A stretch of 64,000 nt of DNA, taken from contig CAQIBN010000002.1 of the NCBI GenBank assembly GCA_948805675.1, positions 132,759 through 196,758 of the forward strand. The letters run 5' to 3'. Origin of the DNA: an uncultured Clostridia bacterium. Its GTDB lineage: Bacteria > Bacillota > Clostridia > TANB77 > CAG-508. The notes under the pieces are model-generated. The model did no database searches, was not told the DNA's origin, and saw nothing but the letters and a program-made list of their open reading frames with translations. Positions 37,248 to 47,985 of this stretch are shown here, one piece after another. Every line of letters begins with the position of its first letter. The first letter of the stretch is position 1. The position numbers and the translations under genes were made by a program.

Positions 37248-38636
37248 TTAGATTTTTTCCACCTCTTGACCATTTTTAGTATCTTTTACAGCATATCCTT
37301 TTTCTTTTATTTTATCCCTTAATTTATCAGATAATTCAAAATCTTTATTCTCTCTTGCTAATTTTCTATCTTCTAGTAGTTTAGAAATCTCATCTGGAAT
37401 AACAACTTTATTTTCTGTTCCACCATTAAGATTAAGTGATAACACTTTATCAAACTTCATCAATAATTCATAATACTTGTTAGATTTTTTTTCTTTTTTT
37501 GCTATATCCCATGCAACAGAAATTGCAAGAGGAATATTTAAATCATCATTAATTGCTTCTAAAAACTCCAATTCATATTTGTCTATCTCATCTTGCTCTA
37601 TATTTTCACTTCCGTTTTCATGTAACTTAGTTAAATTTCTTAATCTATGTAAGGACTTTTGTGCAGATTCAATTGCCTCCCAAGTAAAGTTTAATTTATT
37701 CCTATAATGTGAAGTAAAACATAAATATCTATATGATAATGGCTCAATTCTCTTCTTTTCCAAATCTTCAATTAAATACACATTACCTAAACTTTTAGAC
37801 ATTTTACCATTATTAATTAATAAAAATTCAACATGCATCCAAAAATGAGCTGGATTCTTTCCAGTTGCACCTTTTGATTGAGCAATTTCATTTTCATGAT
37901 GAACAGGTATATGATCTACTCCACCTGTATGTATATCAAAAACATCACCTAAATATTCTCTTGACATAGCACTACATTCTATATGCCAACCAGGATAACA
38001 CTTTCCAAATTTACTATCCCATTTCATAATATGTTCTTTTGGAGATTTTATCCATATAGCAAAATCCAAAGGATTCTTTTTTTCTGGGTCTACTTCAATT
38101 CTAGCACCAGCTTTCTGATTTTCTAAATCTATCCTTGATAATTCTCCATATGATTTTAATTTACTTGTATCAAAATATACACCTTTAGAAGTTTCATATG
38201 CATAACCATTATTCATAATTTTAATTACATAATTCTCCATTTCTTTTATATGTTCTGTTGCTTTTACTATATGTTCTGGAGATTCAATATTTAATCTATT
38301 AATATCATTAAAAAAGGCTTCTGTATAAATTCTAGCAATCTCATATACAGACATATTCTTTTCCTTTGCAGACTTTTCCATTTTATCTTCTCCCTCATCT
38401 GCATCAGATGTCAAATGTCCTACATCCGTAATATTCATCACATGATTTAATTTATATCCATTATATTTTAATACCTTCCTTAAAGTATCCATAAATACAT
38501 ATGCTCTCATATTACCAATATGTGCTCTATTATATACAGTTGGTCCACATGAATATATAGTAACTACATTATCCTTCATGTTTATTGGAACAAACTCTTC
38601 TTTTTCTCTTGTTAATGTATTCCATAATCTTAACAT
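37248..38636 (-). CDS. cysS: Cysteinyl-tRNA synthetase
   Basis: 462 residues, full-length class I enzyme. Zinc cysteine in YSCGPTVYNRAHIGN, which includes the HIGH-type motif; further zinc ligands in GWHIECSAMS; KMSKSLGN loop near residue 268. The C-terminal anticodon-binding helices are present. No T-box could be recognised in the short leader. Confidence 0.96.
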   Translation of the reverse strand: MLRLWNTLTREKEEFVPINMKDNVVTIYSCGPTVYNRAHIGNMRAYVFMDTLRKVLKYNGYKLNHVMNITDVGHLTSDADEGEDKMEKSAKEKNMSVYEIARIYTEAFFNDINRLNIESPEHIVKATEHIKEMENYVIKIMNNGYAYETSKGVYFDTSKLKSYGELSRIDLENQKAGARIEVDPEKKNPLDFAIWIKSPKEHIMKWDSKFGKCYPGWHIECSAMSREYLGDVFDIHTGGVDHIPVHHENEIAQSKGATGKNPAHFWMHVEFLLINNGKMSKSLGNVYLIEDLEKKRIEPLSYRYLCFTSHYRNKLNFTWEAIESAQKSLHRLRNLTKLHENGSENIEQDEIDKYELEFLEAINDDLNIPLAISVAWDIAKKEKKSNKYYELLMKFDKVLSLNLNGGTENKVVIPDEISKLLEDRKLARENKDFELSDKLRDKIKEKGYAVKDTKNGQEVEKI

Positions 38637-38749
38637 CTTATCACCTCATATTTATATAATATGAAAATTTTACCACTTTTTTTCAAAAAAGTATAGACAA
38701 AATAAAAAAATTATTGTATTATCCAATTAATTTGAGAGGAGTGATATTA

Positions 38750-38896
38750 ATTCAAAAACTTTTTAATTTATTTCTTTTAACTTTTTTATTCAATATATTT
38801 ATTACACTTTATACAATTTATACATTCTTAGAGACACATATTTTCCATAAAAAACAAGGTTCAAAATTATTAATAAAAAAAGAGGATTTAAAATAA
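38750..38896 (+). CDS. Small one-helix membrane protein, ATT start
   Basis: No ATG, GTG or TTG fits the ribosome site. GAGAGGAG at 38734 lies 8 bases before ATT at 38750, which begins IQKLFNLFLLTFLFNIF, so ATT is the likely start (GTG 38741 overlaps the site itself). The product is about 48 residues with one membrane helix and a Lys-rich tail. It precedes the VirD4-like gene by 5 bp and belongs to the T4SS operon. Family unknown. Confidence 0.5.
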   Translation: MQKLFNLFLLTFLFNIFITLYTIYTFLETHIFHKKQGSKLLIKKEDLK

Positions 38897-38901
38897 ATTA
38901 C

Positions 38902-40608
38902 ATGAAACGATATAACTTTACTTTTACCTTATCATCTATTTTATATATAATAGGTATAATTGTTTTCTTTCCTATATATTTAACTAATGATTTAATTTTT
39001 TCGTATGCTATACATCCATTTAATATTTGTAAAACATATCCTATTTTTTGGAATAATATAAAAATATTATTTATTATTCTATATATTTTTTCTTCTATTA
39101 TTATTTCAAATTATATAAATAATAAAATTTATATAAGAGAAAAAAAGTCCATAATAACAAATAATAAAATTAAATTAAATTTATCTAATTCTAATTTTAA
39201 TTTATTTATAGGTCATGATGAAAAAAATAATAATATATATATTAATGAAAAATCACTTTATCAAAATATATTAATTACAGGAACTATTGGAACTGGAAAA
39301 ACAAGTAGTGCTATGTATCCATTTACAAAACAATTAATTGAACATAATCATTTTAACACTAATAATAAAATAGGCATGTTAATTTTAGATGTTAAAGGTA
39401 ATTATCATAATGAAGTATATAAATATGCTCAAATGTGTAATAGACTAGATGACTTAATTATAATAGAACTTGGCGGAAAATATAAATATAACCCATTAAA
39501 CAAGCCACACCTAAAACCTTCAGTATTAGCTAATAGATTAAAAACCATATTATTATTATTTTCAAAAAACAATACTGAAAGCTACTGGCTAGATGAAGCA
39601 GAGAAAATCTTGACAGAATGTATAAAATTATGTAGACTCTATAATGATAATTATGTAACATTTGAGGAAATTCATAAATTAGTAACTAATAAAGATTATT
39701 ATATAGAAAAAATTCAAATATTAAGAGATAGTTTTATAAAACAAAACTATAATGCTAAAGATAATTATGATTTATTATCTTCTATTACTTTTTTAGAAAA
39801 GGAATATTGGAAAATGGATGATAGAACTTTATCAATTTTGAAATCTGAAATAACAAGAATTACAAATTACTTTATTTCTGATTATAGTGTATATAAAACA
39901 TTTAACCCTCAAACTTATGAAGAAAATTTTCGTGGTTTCTCAGATTTAATAAATACTGGTAAAATAGTTATTTTAAATATGAATATTTCTGAATATAGAA
40001 ACTTATCTAAGATTATTGCAACATATCTAAAATTAGACTTTCAAACAGAAGTATTATCAAGATTATCTCAAAAAAATATAACTAGAACTGTAGCATTTGT
40101 ATGTGATGAATATCATGAGTATATAACACTTAATGATGCTGAATTCTTTTCTCAAAGTCGTGAAGCTAAGTGCATTAATATTGTATCTACACAAAGTTAT
40201 AGCTCTTTATTAAATACTCTTCAAGATAATACTAATTTAAGAGTAATCCTTCAAAGTCTTGTAAATAAGCTTTGGTTTAGAAATGATGATATTTTTACCA
40301 TAGAAGAAATACAAAAGCAAATAGGAAAGGAAGAAAAAGAAAAAATATCTAAAACAATATCAGAAAACTCAAACGAAACTTCTTATAATTATATTACAAA
40401 TTCGTTTTATTCTAATAAATCTAATTTAAGTGAAAGTATAAACCAATATTTTCAGTCAGATTTTATTTATGATGTAAATTTTTTTACACAAAAATTAGAA
40501 TCATTTACCTGTATTGCTTTTATCTCTAATGGATTTAATATTATTCCTCCTCAAAAAATAAATTTAATTCCATATTTTAAAGAAAGGCAGACATATGAAA
40601 AAAAATAA
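38902..40608 (+). CDS. VirD4/TraG-like coupling ATPase
   Basis: 568 residues. Two N-terminal membrane helices (about 10-35 and 48-70), then a TraG-type ATPase with Walker A GTIGTGKTSSAMYP near residue 130 and Walker B MLILDVKGNYHNE. Further conserved blocks are VAFVCDEYHEY and STQSYSSLL. Coupling proteins bring DNA or protein substrates to a type IV secretion channel. Its 3' end overlaps the start of the pilin-like gene. Confidence 0.87.
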   Translation: MKRYNFTFTLSSILYIIGIIVFFPIYLTNDLIFSYAIHPFNICKTYPIFWNNIKILFIILYIFSSIIISNYINNKIYIREKKSIITNNKIKLNLSNSNFNLFIGHDEKNNNIYINEKSLYQNILITGTIGTGKTSSAMYPFTKQLIEHNHFNTNNKIGMLILDVKGNYHNEVYKYAQMCNRLDDLIIIELGGKYKYNPLNKPHLKPSVLANRLKTILLLFSKNNTESYWLDEAEKILTECIKLCRLYNDNYVTFEEIHKLVTNKDYYIEKIQILRDSFIKQNYNAKDNYDLLSSITFLEKEYWKMDDRTLSILKSEITRITNYFISDYSVYKTFNPQTYEENFRGFSDLINTGKIVILNMNISEYRNLSKIIATYLKLDFQTEVLSRLSQKNITRTVAFVCDEYHEYITLNDAEFFSQSREAKCINIVSTQSYSSLLNTLQDNTNLRVILQSLVNKLWFRNDDIFTIEEIQKQIGKEEKEKISKTISENSNETSYNYITNSFYSNKSNLSESINQYFQSDFIYDVNFFTQKLESFTCIAFISNGFNIIPPQKINLIPYFKERQTYEKK

Positions 40609-40924
40609 ATTTTTTATATTATTTTCAATTATTTTTATTATTATCTTATTATTTTCCTTTAGTCAATTCTCATTTTCTGCTGACCCTAAAATTGTAACAA
40701 AATTAAATTCAGCTTTTACAAAAATTAAAGGTTGGATTATTAAACTTGCAACACCCGCAGCTGCTGTTGCTGTAGGAACAGGAATATTTATGAAGAAATT
40801 CAGTTTTGGAGATGAAGAAAGATTAAGAATTGGAAAAAAATTAATTCGTGGGTCATTATTTTCTTATGGCTTTGTTTTAGCAACAGATTTAATACTTTCA
40901 GCAATAAAAAGTTTAATTGGTTAG
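40595..40924 (+). CDS. VirB2/TrbC-like pilin or small channel subunit
   Basis: 109 residues: a signal peptide (basic MKKNKFF, hydrophobic core, cleavage probably after FSFSA), then two hydrophobic stretches (LATPAAAVAVGTGIFM and SYGFVLATDLILSAI) separated by a charged loop. Size and layout match TrbC/VirB2 pilins. It overlaps virD4 by 14 bp and precedes the VirB6-like gene. Confidence 0.7.
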   Translation: MKKNKFFILFSIIFIIILLFSFSQFSFSADPKIVTKLNSAFTKIKGWIIKLATPAAAVAVGTGIFMKKFSFGDEERLRIGKKLIRGSLFSYGFVLATDLILSAIKSLIG

Positions 40925-40936
40925 GAGGTATAATTC

Positions 40937-41818
40937 TTGAACTCTTCAACAGTAAATATAACAGAAGTTATTGCTAACAGTATAAATAATTTATTTAATA
41001 ATTTATTTTCTTCTATAGATAATAATATTTATTCTATTTTAGACCAAATTACTTTTATAGATATAGATATATTTAGTGACTCATTTTTTCAAAAAATCTT
41101 TGGAACTAATTCATATAGTGGTATATTATTAATTTGTAATTCATTATTAATTTCTTTTATAATTTTTTATTGTATAAAATTATTATATTCACATTTAACC
41201 TTTAGTACTATAGAGAAACCATTTCAATTTCTATTTAAATTATTAATTTTTGGAATATTGATGAATTCATCTTTTTTTATTTGTGAGCAAATTGTTAACA
41301 TAAATTCATTAATCTCATTATCAATAAGAGAAATTGGAGAAAACCTTTTTAATTCTAATATAAATTTTACTGAAATTATAAAAAAGATAAATACAATAAT
41401 AGTTATTGGAAATACTGACTTTAATCTATTTTCATTGGATGGCATTATAAAGAGTTTTATATCTTTCGAATTAATAAATTTACTTTTTACATATTCTCTT
41501 AGATATATACTTGTTAAAATATTTATTCTTATGTCACCTTTTGCATTTTTATCTTTAATATCCAATAATAGTAATTGGTTTTTTAAATCTTGGTTTAGGG
41601 GTTTTTTTGCTTTACTAATTATCCAAAGCTTTGTTAGTATAATTTTATTAATAATATTTTCAATTAATATTGAATCTAATAATATTCTTCTAAAATTATT
41701 ATACTTATCTTCCCTTTATGCTTTAACTAAAGCTAATATATATATCAAAGAACTAGTTGGAGGTATAAGTACATCTTTTTCTAACAGTATTTACACTATT
41801 AAAAATTTATTAAAGTAA
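40937..41818 (+). CDS. VirB6/TrbL-like polytopic membrane protein, TTG start
   Basis: 293 residues from TTG 40937, which has TTAGGAGG upstream. About five or six membrane helices (for example ILLICNSLLISFIIFYCI and LIIQSFVSIILLIIFSI) with a long Asn/Ser-rich N-terminus. The topology and the gene order VirD4-VirB2-VirB6-PrgI identify it as the T4SS inner-membrane channel protein. Sequence similarity alone is weak. Confidence 0.65.
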   Translation: MNSSTVNITEVIANSINNLFNNLFSSIDNNIYSILDQITFIDIDIFSDSFFQKIFGTNSYSGILLICNSLLISFIIFYCIKLLYSHLTFSTIEKPFQFLFKLLIFGILMNSSFFICEQIVNINSLISLSIREIGENLFNSNINFTEIIKKINTIIVIGNTDFNLFSLDGIIKSFISFELINLLFTYSLRYILVKIFILMSPFAFLSLISNNSNWFFKSWFRGFFALLIIQSFVSIILLIIFSINIESNNILLKLLYLSSLYALTKANIYIKELVGGISTSFSNSIYTIKNLLK

Positions 41819-41832
41819 ATGGAGGTGATTTT

Positions 41833-42123
41833 ATTAATTTTATAATTCCACAAAATTATAAATATAAAAATAAAATACTTGGTTTTATAGATTATCAAAC
41901 ATTAATTTTTAATATAATTTGGGATATTATAATATATTTTACTTTAAATTTATTTAATATTGATATTAGCTTAAAAATATTCCTTTTTATAATATTGTGC
42001 TTCCCACTTTTTCTTATTAGTATTATTAGTTTTAGTAATGAAAATATAATTTATGTATTAATATACATTTTTAATTTTATAACAAACAAAAAGATTTATG
42101 TATACAGAAAAATTGGATGTTAA
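41833..42123 (+). CDS. PrgI-family T4SS protein, ATT start
   Basis: A 96-codon frame whose only well-placed start is ATT 41833, four bases after GGAGGTGA. It begins INFIIPQNYKYKNKILGF, the usual PrgI entry (soluble strand, then YK.K.L.G), followed by two membrane helices. PrgI proteins accompany VirB4/VirB6 in Gram-positive T4SS. In most systems PrgI precedes virB4; here the VirB4-like genes lie 8 kb away on the other strand. Confidence 0.65.
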   Translation: MNFIIPQNYKYKNKILGFIDYQTLIFNIIWDIIIYFTLNLFNIDISLKIFLFIILCFPLFLISIISFSNENIIYVLIYIFNFITNKKIYVYRKIGC

Positions 42124-42493
42124 AAATAGATATATTTATAATTTATAATCTTCTAAATAATCAATTAAAAATAAATTAATAAAGTATAAATAATTAATTG
42201 CAAGAGTTATTTATTATAATAAAATCTTATATTAAATACACAATAATCTTTTGTAAATTATATACTGTCAGCATATATTATTATTTTTAAATTAATTTCC
42301 ATATGAAGTATATTCAATATAAATACACTAATTTTTCAATTTACAAAAAAATATATATGACTAAAATCTACATAAATATATAAATATGAATATAATAAAT
42401 CTCATAGTTTAGTATTTTCTCTTTAATACATATTGTAAAAGTTACTCTAAAATGATATAATTTGACAAAATATTTTAGAGAGGAAGTATATCT
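42124..42493 (+). promoter_or_regulatory. AT-rich spacer with the dnaD promoter at 42433-42461
   Basis: Nothing coding is visible. Near its end TTGTAA, 17 bp and TATAAT form a promoter about 30 bp before the DnaD-like gene. Confidence 0.6.
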
Positions 42494-43459
42494 ATGAAAC
42501 TAGAACAAAATGACAAACCACTTTTATTTTCTTACACAGAGTTACCAGATGTTTTCTTTACAGAATACATATCTCAGACACCTGGAGACTATATTAAAGT
42601 ATATTTATATACTTTATTTCTATCAAAATATGGTAAAGACATAAAGATTAATGATTTATCAAAGAAATTAGAATTGCCTTTAAAAACTATTCAAGATGCA
42701 ATTAAATTCCTAGAGGATGAAAATTTAATAACAAAGAAAAATACTGGTTTTATCATTAATAATATACAAGAATTAGAACTACACAAATTATATAATCCCA
42801 AAATTACTTCTTCTCCAGAACAATTACAAAAAACTGCTGAAAATCAATATCGCGCGAAAGCAATTGAAAATATTAATAATGAATTCTTTCAAGGAATTAT
42901 GTCCCCATCATGGTATAGTGATATTGATTTATGGTTTAGTAAATACAATTTTGATGAAGAAGTAATGATTGCCTTATTCAGATATTGCTTTAATAGGTCT
43001 GCACTTCACAGAAATTATATTCAGGCAGTTGCTGATGCATGGGCACAAAATAATATAAAAACATTTAATGATTTAGACATTTATTATGAGAAACAAGAAA
43101 AACTTAAGAAAATATCTAAAACAATATCTAAAAAACTAGGTATTACTAGACAATTATCTCAATATGAAGAAGCATATATTGACAAATGGACAATCGAATA
43201 TAATTACTCTATGGATATTATTGAAATAGCTCTTAAAAGAACTACTTCTAAAGCCAATCCTAGTTTTGACTATTTAGATAAATTACTTACAGATTGGCAT
43301 GACAGAAAATTTTCTACTGCTGATGAAGTACAAAACTTTTTAAATGATATGAAACAAAAAAATAAGAATGTTAAAGAATTAGAAAAAAAATCAGGATATC
43401 AAAACTATGAGCAGAGAAATTATGATAACTTAAACAATTTATATGCTAATAAAATATAA
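42494..43459 (+). CDS. DnaD-like replication initiation protein
   Basis: 321 residues. An N-terminal winged helix (INDLSKKLELPLKTIQDAIK, LEDENLITKKN) and two DnaD/DnaB2-type domains (FQGIMSPSWYSDIDLWFSKY; LSQYEEAYIDKWTIEYNYS). The conserved YIDKWTIEYNYS-type motif is characteristic. It acts with DnaA and DnaC/DnaI in helicase loading. It precedes the dnaC gene by 16 bp. Confidence 0.85.
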   Translation: MKLEQNDKPLLFSYTELPDVFFTEYISQTPGDYIKVYLYTLFLSKYGKDIKINDLSKKLELPLKTIQDAIKFLEDENLITKKNTGFIINNIQELELHKLYNPKITSSPEQLQKTAENQYRAKAIENINNEFFQGIMSPSWYSDIDLWFSKYNFDEEVMIALFRYCFNRSALHRNYIQAVADAWAQNNIKTFNDLDIYYEKQEKLKKISKTISKKLGITRQLSQYEEAYIDKWTIEYNYSMDIIEIALKRTTSKANPSFDYLDKLLTDWHDRKFSTADEVQNFLNDMKQKNKNVKELEKKSGYQNYEQRNYDNLNNLYANKI

Positions 43460-43475
43460 AAAGGATGTGAACTCT

Positions 43476-44474
43476 ATGAAAAATGCAAACTTAAAAAAAC
43501 TTTTAAATGAATACGAAAGAAAACGTATACAAGAAGAAAACAACTTAGAGTATAGAAAAAATAAATTATATGACTCTTATCCTAGATTACAAGAAATAGA
43601 TAAGGAACTAAGCTCTTTAGCAATATCTTCAACAAAAGAGCTTATCAAAAGAAATAACAAAGATATTATTACAAATTTAAATAATTGCATAAATAATTTA
43701 AAAAATGAAAAAAAGGAATTACTTTTCTCAATATGTAAGGACTATGATTATTTAACACCTAATTATGAATGTACTCTTTGTAAAGATACTGGATATATAA
43801 CTAATAATTATGAAACTAAAATGTGCAATTGCTTAAAACAGAAACTTTTTAATTTAGAATATAATAAATCTAACTTTACAAACCTCGAAAAACAAAACTT
43901 TTCTACCTTTGATTCCACAGTTTATTCAGATATTGTGGATATAGCAAAATTTGGATGTGACAAATCTCCTAGAGAAAATATAGAAGTAATTAAGCAAATA
44001 TGTATTCATTTTATAAACAATTTTGATAATTTAGATGAAAAGAACCTTCTTTTTACTGGGAATACAGGACTTGGAAAAACATTTCTATCTAGCTGCATAG
44101 CTAACGAAGTCTTAAAACAACAAAAAACTGTCTTGTATCAAACAGCTCCAGTAATGTTAGATTCCATTATAGACTATCGATTTGGTAAAAATTCTAATAA
44201 TATTTACAACAACATTCTAGATGTGGATTTACTAATTATAGATGACTTAGGTACAGAATGTATGAATAATATGAAATTTACTGAATTATTTAATATAATT
44301 AATACTAGATTATTAAATCAAAATAACAAACCTACAAAAACAATTATTTCTACTAACTTGAGTATACAGAACTTATTTAATTCTTATGATGAGCGTATTG
44401 TTTCAAGACTTGTTGGATATTATAATATTTGTAGATTTTTTGGTGAAGACTTAAGATTTAAATTAAGAAAATAA
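43476..44474 (+). CDS. dnaC: DnaC/DnaI-type helicase loader ATPase
   Basis: ATG 43476 with AAGGATGTGA upstream gives 332 residues. A coiled N-terminal region is followed by a Cys-rich element (CTLCKDTG...CNC, about residue 100), then an AAA+ domain with Walker A TGNTGLGKTFLSS, Walker B LLIIDDLG and sensor ISTNLS. It loads the replicative helicase with the preceding DnaD protein. Confidence 0.9.
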   Translation: MKNANLKKLLNEYERKRIQEENNLEYRKNKLYDSYPRLQEIDKELSSLAISSTKELIKRNNKDIITNLNNCINNLKNEKKELLFSICKDYDYLTPNYECTLCKDTGYITNNYETKMCNCLKQKLFNLEYNKSNFTNLEKQNFSTFDSTVYSDIVDIAKFGCDKSPRENIEVIKQICIHFINNFDNLDEKNLLFTGNTGLGKTFLSSCIANEVLKQQKTVLYQTAPVMLDSIIDYRFGKNSNNIYNNILDVDLLIIDDLGTECMNNMKFTELFNIINTRLLNQNNKPTKTIISTNLSIQNLFNSYDERIVSRLVGYYNICRFFGEDLRFKLRK

Positions 44475-44480
44475 TAATAA

Positions 44481-44520
44481 AAAATCGCAATAAAAATAAA
44501 TAATTTTTATTGCGATTTTT
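44481..44520 (+). terminator. Terminator of the dnaD-dnaC operon
   Basis: AAAATCGCAATAAAAAT pairs exactly with ATTTTTATTGCGATTTT around five bases, followed by T. Confidence 0.95.
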
Positions 44521-45273
44521 TATTATTATCAAACTTCTTTATTTCCTTTATTTTTATTTTACATTTTTTTCTGTTCTACTTTTTCTTGTTTTTAATTCTA
44601 TTATATTATTCTTAACACCTTTGCATTTATTTTAATATTTATTTTGTATTATTATTTTTTTCACTTTTCTATTTATTTTATCATTTATTTTTAATTTTTT
44701 CTTTATTATCATCTTTTATTCTTTTTTCTTACATTTCTATATTTATTACTTTATTTCTATTATTCTATATCCTTCTTTATTAATCTTAATATTTATTTTC
44801 ACCTTTTAATTCTTTTTTATTTTTATTATTTTATATACTTCTCTATCTATTTTAGTACTTACTTTTTATTCTATAATTATTTTATTATCTATTTTTATAG
44901 TTCTTTGATATATTTATTTTCTTTTTTATTTCTGTATAATTAGATAATTCATATACTTTAATATTCCTTATAAATTGCTTAATATAAATATAATGAAAAA
45001 ATTTTACAACAATTAATTAAATTTTATATTATAAACAAAAAATATATACTTTTTATACTGAAATAATTAATTAATTATTTCTACATTTAACTATACATTA
45101 TATTTATTATATATTATTAATATAGTGCCTCGCTTTTATTTAATATACTATTTAAATCTAAACATTTTTTATTTTTACAATAATATAAAACTCATTTTTG
45201 ATTATTAATAATTATGTTATTTACTTATTGATTCTTGTTTTTTCTAATATTATTATGAATCATACTTACTTCT
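44521..45273. other. Long AT-rich spacer, T/C-biased on the plus strand
   Basis: 750 bp without a gene. The first 420 bp have a marked strand bias, with long T runs broken by C and A in units such as TTTATTTTT. The rest is mixed AT. I see no RNA fold or conserved frame. Confidence 0.6.
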
Positions 45274-45312
45274 AAAAAATGGAACAATTTATAATAATTG
45301 TTCCATTTTTTT
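45274..45312 (-). terminator. Terminator of gyrA
   Basis: AAAAAATGGAACAATT pairs with AATTGTTCCATTTTTT immediately past the gyrA stop; A/T runs on both sides make it bidirectional. Confidence 0.92.
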
Positions 45313-45313
45313 A

Positions 45314-47749
45314 TTAATCTTCATTTTCCTGACTAATAATTTCAATACTAACTACTTTACCACCATCATTAGTTCTCATAAGTGTTACACCTTGTGTAGC
45401 TCTTCCTAACACACTAATCTCTTCAACATTCAACCTTATAATAGTGCCTTTATCTGTTATTAACATTACATCTTCTTCTTTATTTGCAATTCTTATACCT
45501 ACTATATTTCCAGTTTTTGGTGTTACTTTATAAGTAATTACACCTTTACCACCTCTATTTTGTACTCTATACTCTTCTAACTCTGTTCTTTTCCCAAATC
45601 CATTTTCAGTAATTGCTAATAATGTTGCTTTACTACCAGATATTATAGACTCCATTCCAATAATTGCATCATCATCATCTAAGCGCATTCCAATAACGCC
45701 TTGTGCTGACCTTCCTACAGGTCTTACATCTTTTTCATCAAAAGTAATACATAATCCCTTTTTAGTAACTAACACAACGTTATCTTCGCCATCTGTAAGT
45801 CTTACATCTATAAGTTCATCATCTTCTTTTAATGTTATAGCTAATAAGCCTGTCTTTTTCGCAGAATTATATTCTGTCAAAGCTGTTTTTTTAATTAGAC
45901 CTCTTTTAGTTCCCATTAACAGATATTTTCCATCTGCAAAGTTTGAAATTGGAATAACAGCAGAAATCTTTTCACCATTATCTAATCTCAATAAATTAAC
46001 AATCGCTGTTCCCTTAGCGGTTCTTCCTCCTTCTGGTATTTCATATCCTTTTAATTTATATAATTTACCTTTATTACTAAAGAATAATATTGTATCATGT
46101 GTAGATGCAGTAAATATTTGTTTTACAAAGTCTTCTTCTCTAGTAGAAATTCCTGTTATTCCTTTTCCACCTCTTTTTTGACTTCTATATGTATCTATTG
46201 GCATCCTCTTAACATATCCAAAATGTGTTAATGCTACAACAGTTTGCTCCTCTTTTATTAAATCTTCTATATCTAACTCACCTTCAGCACTAACTATTTT
46301 TGTTTTTCTTTCATCTCCATATTTATCTTTTATTGCTGTTAATTCTTCTTTTATAATATCAAAAACTAATTTTTCACTTCCTAAAATTGCTCTTAAATGT
46401 TCAATTAGTTTCATTAATTCATTATATTCTTCTTCTATTTTCTCACGTTGCAATCCTGATAAAGTTTTTAATCTCATGTCTAAAATTGCTTGTGCTTGAA
46501 TATCTGATAACTTAAATCTTTCCATCAATCTTTCTTTAGCATCATCATAAGAAGACCTAATGATATTTATAATCTCATCAATATTGTCTAAGGCAATTTT
46601 TAATCCCTCTAATATATGAGCTCTTGCAAGTGCTTTATCTAGTTCAAATTGAGTTCTACGTAATATTACAGTCTTTCTATGATCAATATAATATTCTAAG
46701 CATTGTCTTAAAGTTAACACTTTAGGTTCACCATTAACTAATGCTAGCATAATAACTCCAAAAGTATCTTGCATCTGAGTAAATTTATATAACTGATTTA
46801 AAACAACTTGTGCATTTGCATCTCTTTTCAATTCTATTACAACTCTAACTTTTTCTTGTCTATCTGATTCATCACGTAAGTCAGATATACCCTCTATTCT
46901 TTTATCTCTTGCAAGTGCTGCTATATTTTCTATAAGCTTTGCTTTGTTAACTTGGTATGGTAAAGATGTAACAACTATTCTCTGCTTATTTCCACTCATC
47001 TCTTCAATTTCAGCCTCTGCTCTAACTGTAATCTTTCCTCTACCAGTGGTATATGCCTGTTTTATTCCTTCTCTACCTAATATTATACCTTCTGTTGGAA
47101 AATCTGGTCCCTTAATTATTGACATTAATTCTTCATCAGTTATATTATCTTCCTCAATCATTTTTATAATTCCATCAATAACTTCTGTCAAGTTGTGTGG
47201 TGGTATATTTGTAGCCATTCCTACAGCAATTCCTGAAGAACCATTTATTAATAATGTAGGTATTTTTGAAGGTAATACCCTTGGCTCTTGTAGTCTATCA
47301 TCATAATTAGGCATAAAATCAACTGTATTCTTTTCTATATCAGCTAACATAGTTTCTGCTATTTTGGCCATTCTAGCTTCTGTATACCTCATAGCAGCAG
47401 CTCCATCTCCATCAATTGAACCAAAGTTACCATGTCCATCTATTAAAGGATATCTCATAGAAAAGTCTTGTGCCATTCTTACCATTGCATCATATACTGA
47501 TGAATCGCCATGAGGATGATATCTTCCTAAAACAGATCCAACTGTATTTGCACACTTTCTATATGGTTTATCTGAAGTTATGCCATCTTCATACATTGCA
47601 TATAGAATTCTTCTATGAACTGGCTTTAATCCATCTCTAACATCTGGTAATGCACGAGATACAATTACACTCATTGCATAATCTATATATGAATTTTTCA
47701 TCTCGTTTTCGATGTCTCTTTCAATTATTTTTCCATCTTGTATAGCCAT
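45314..47749 (-). CDS. gyrA: DNA gyrase subunit A
   Basis: 811 residues, normal length. Catalytic Tyr in [11 protein letters not shown], quinolone region [19 protein letters not shown] (Ser and Asp/Glu positions unmodified types), coiled tower domain and a C-terminal beta-pinwheel of six repeats with the GyrA box QKRGGKG. It introduces negative supercoils together with GyrB. Unlike the usual adjacent order, a T4SS block of about 6 kb separates it from gyrB. Confidence 0.97.
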   Translation of the reverse strand: MAIQDGKIIERDIENEMKNSYIDYAMSVIVSRALPDVRDGLKPVHRRILYAMYEDGITSDKPYRKCANTVGSVLGRYHPHGDSSVYDAMVRMAQDFSMRYPLIDGHGNFGSIDGDGAAAMRYTEARMAKIAETMLADIEKNTVDFMPNYDDRLQEPRVLPSKIPTLLINGSSGIAVGMATNIPPHNLTEVIDGIIKMIEEDNITDEELMSIIKGPDFPTEGIILGREGIKQAYTTGRGKITVRAEAEIEEMSGNKQRIVVTSLPYQVNKAKLIENIAALARDKRIEGISDLRDESDRQEKVRVVIELKRDANAQVVLNQLYKFTQMQDTFGVIMLALVNGEPKVLTLRQCLEYYIDHRKTVILRRTQFELDKALARAHILEGLKIALDNIDEIINIIRSSYDDAKERLMERFKLSDIQAQAILDMRLKTLSGLQREKIEEEYNELMKLIEHLRAILGSEKLVFDIIKEELTAIKDKYGDERKTKIVSAEGELDIEDLIKEEQTVVALTHFGYVKRMPIDTYRSQKRGGKGITGISTREEDFVKQIFTASTHDTILFFSNKGKLYKLKGYEIPEGGRTAKGTAIVNLLRLDNGEKISAVIPISNFADGKYLLMGTKRGLIKKTALTEYNSAKKTGLLAITLKEDDELIDVRLTDGEDNVVLVTKKGLCITFDEKDVRPVGRSAQGVIGMRLDDDDAIIGMESIISGSKATLLAITENGFGKRTELEEYRVQNRGGKGVITYKVTPKTGNIVGIRIANKEEDVMLITDKGTIIRLNVEEISVLGRATQGVTLMRTNDGGKVVSIEIISQENED

Positions 47750-47833
47750 ATTATTTTCCCTCTCTTCTATATATTGTCCTTAGTTATTATACTAGAACCA
47801 TTTTAATTATGCAAGAAAAAACTCAATTTTTTA

Positions 47834-47865
47834 AAATAAATAGTTCCCTAGGGAACTATTTATTT
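47834..47865. terminator. Perfect 32-bp palindrome between gyrA and the next operon
   Basis: Half-site AAATAAATAGTTCCCT, fully symmetric. It follows the end of the minus-strand operon and precedes gyrA, so it could be a terminator or an operator. An 18-bp direct repeat (GAATAAAATATTTTTTGA) is at 47869 and 47903. Confidence 0.6.
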
Positions 47866-47985
47866 TGCGAATAAAATATTTTTTGATTTAAACTTTAAAT
47901 TTGAATAAAATATTTTTTGAAATTAAAATAATATAAGAAAAAATTCTTTGATAATCATCTGAAAATTAATAAAACATTGAACTAA

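Noticed and set aside
38637..38713. T-box leader for cysS
   Set aside because: The leader is short and shows neither the T-box sequence nor an antiterminator hairpin.
38750..42123. A complete integrative conjugative element
   Set aside because: No relaxase, integrase, excisionase or flanking repeats accompany the T4SS genes in the window.
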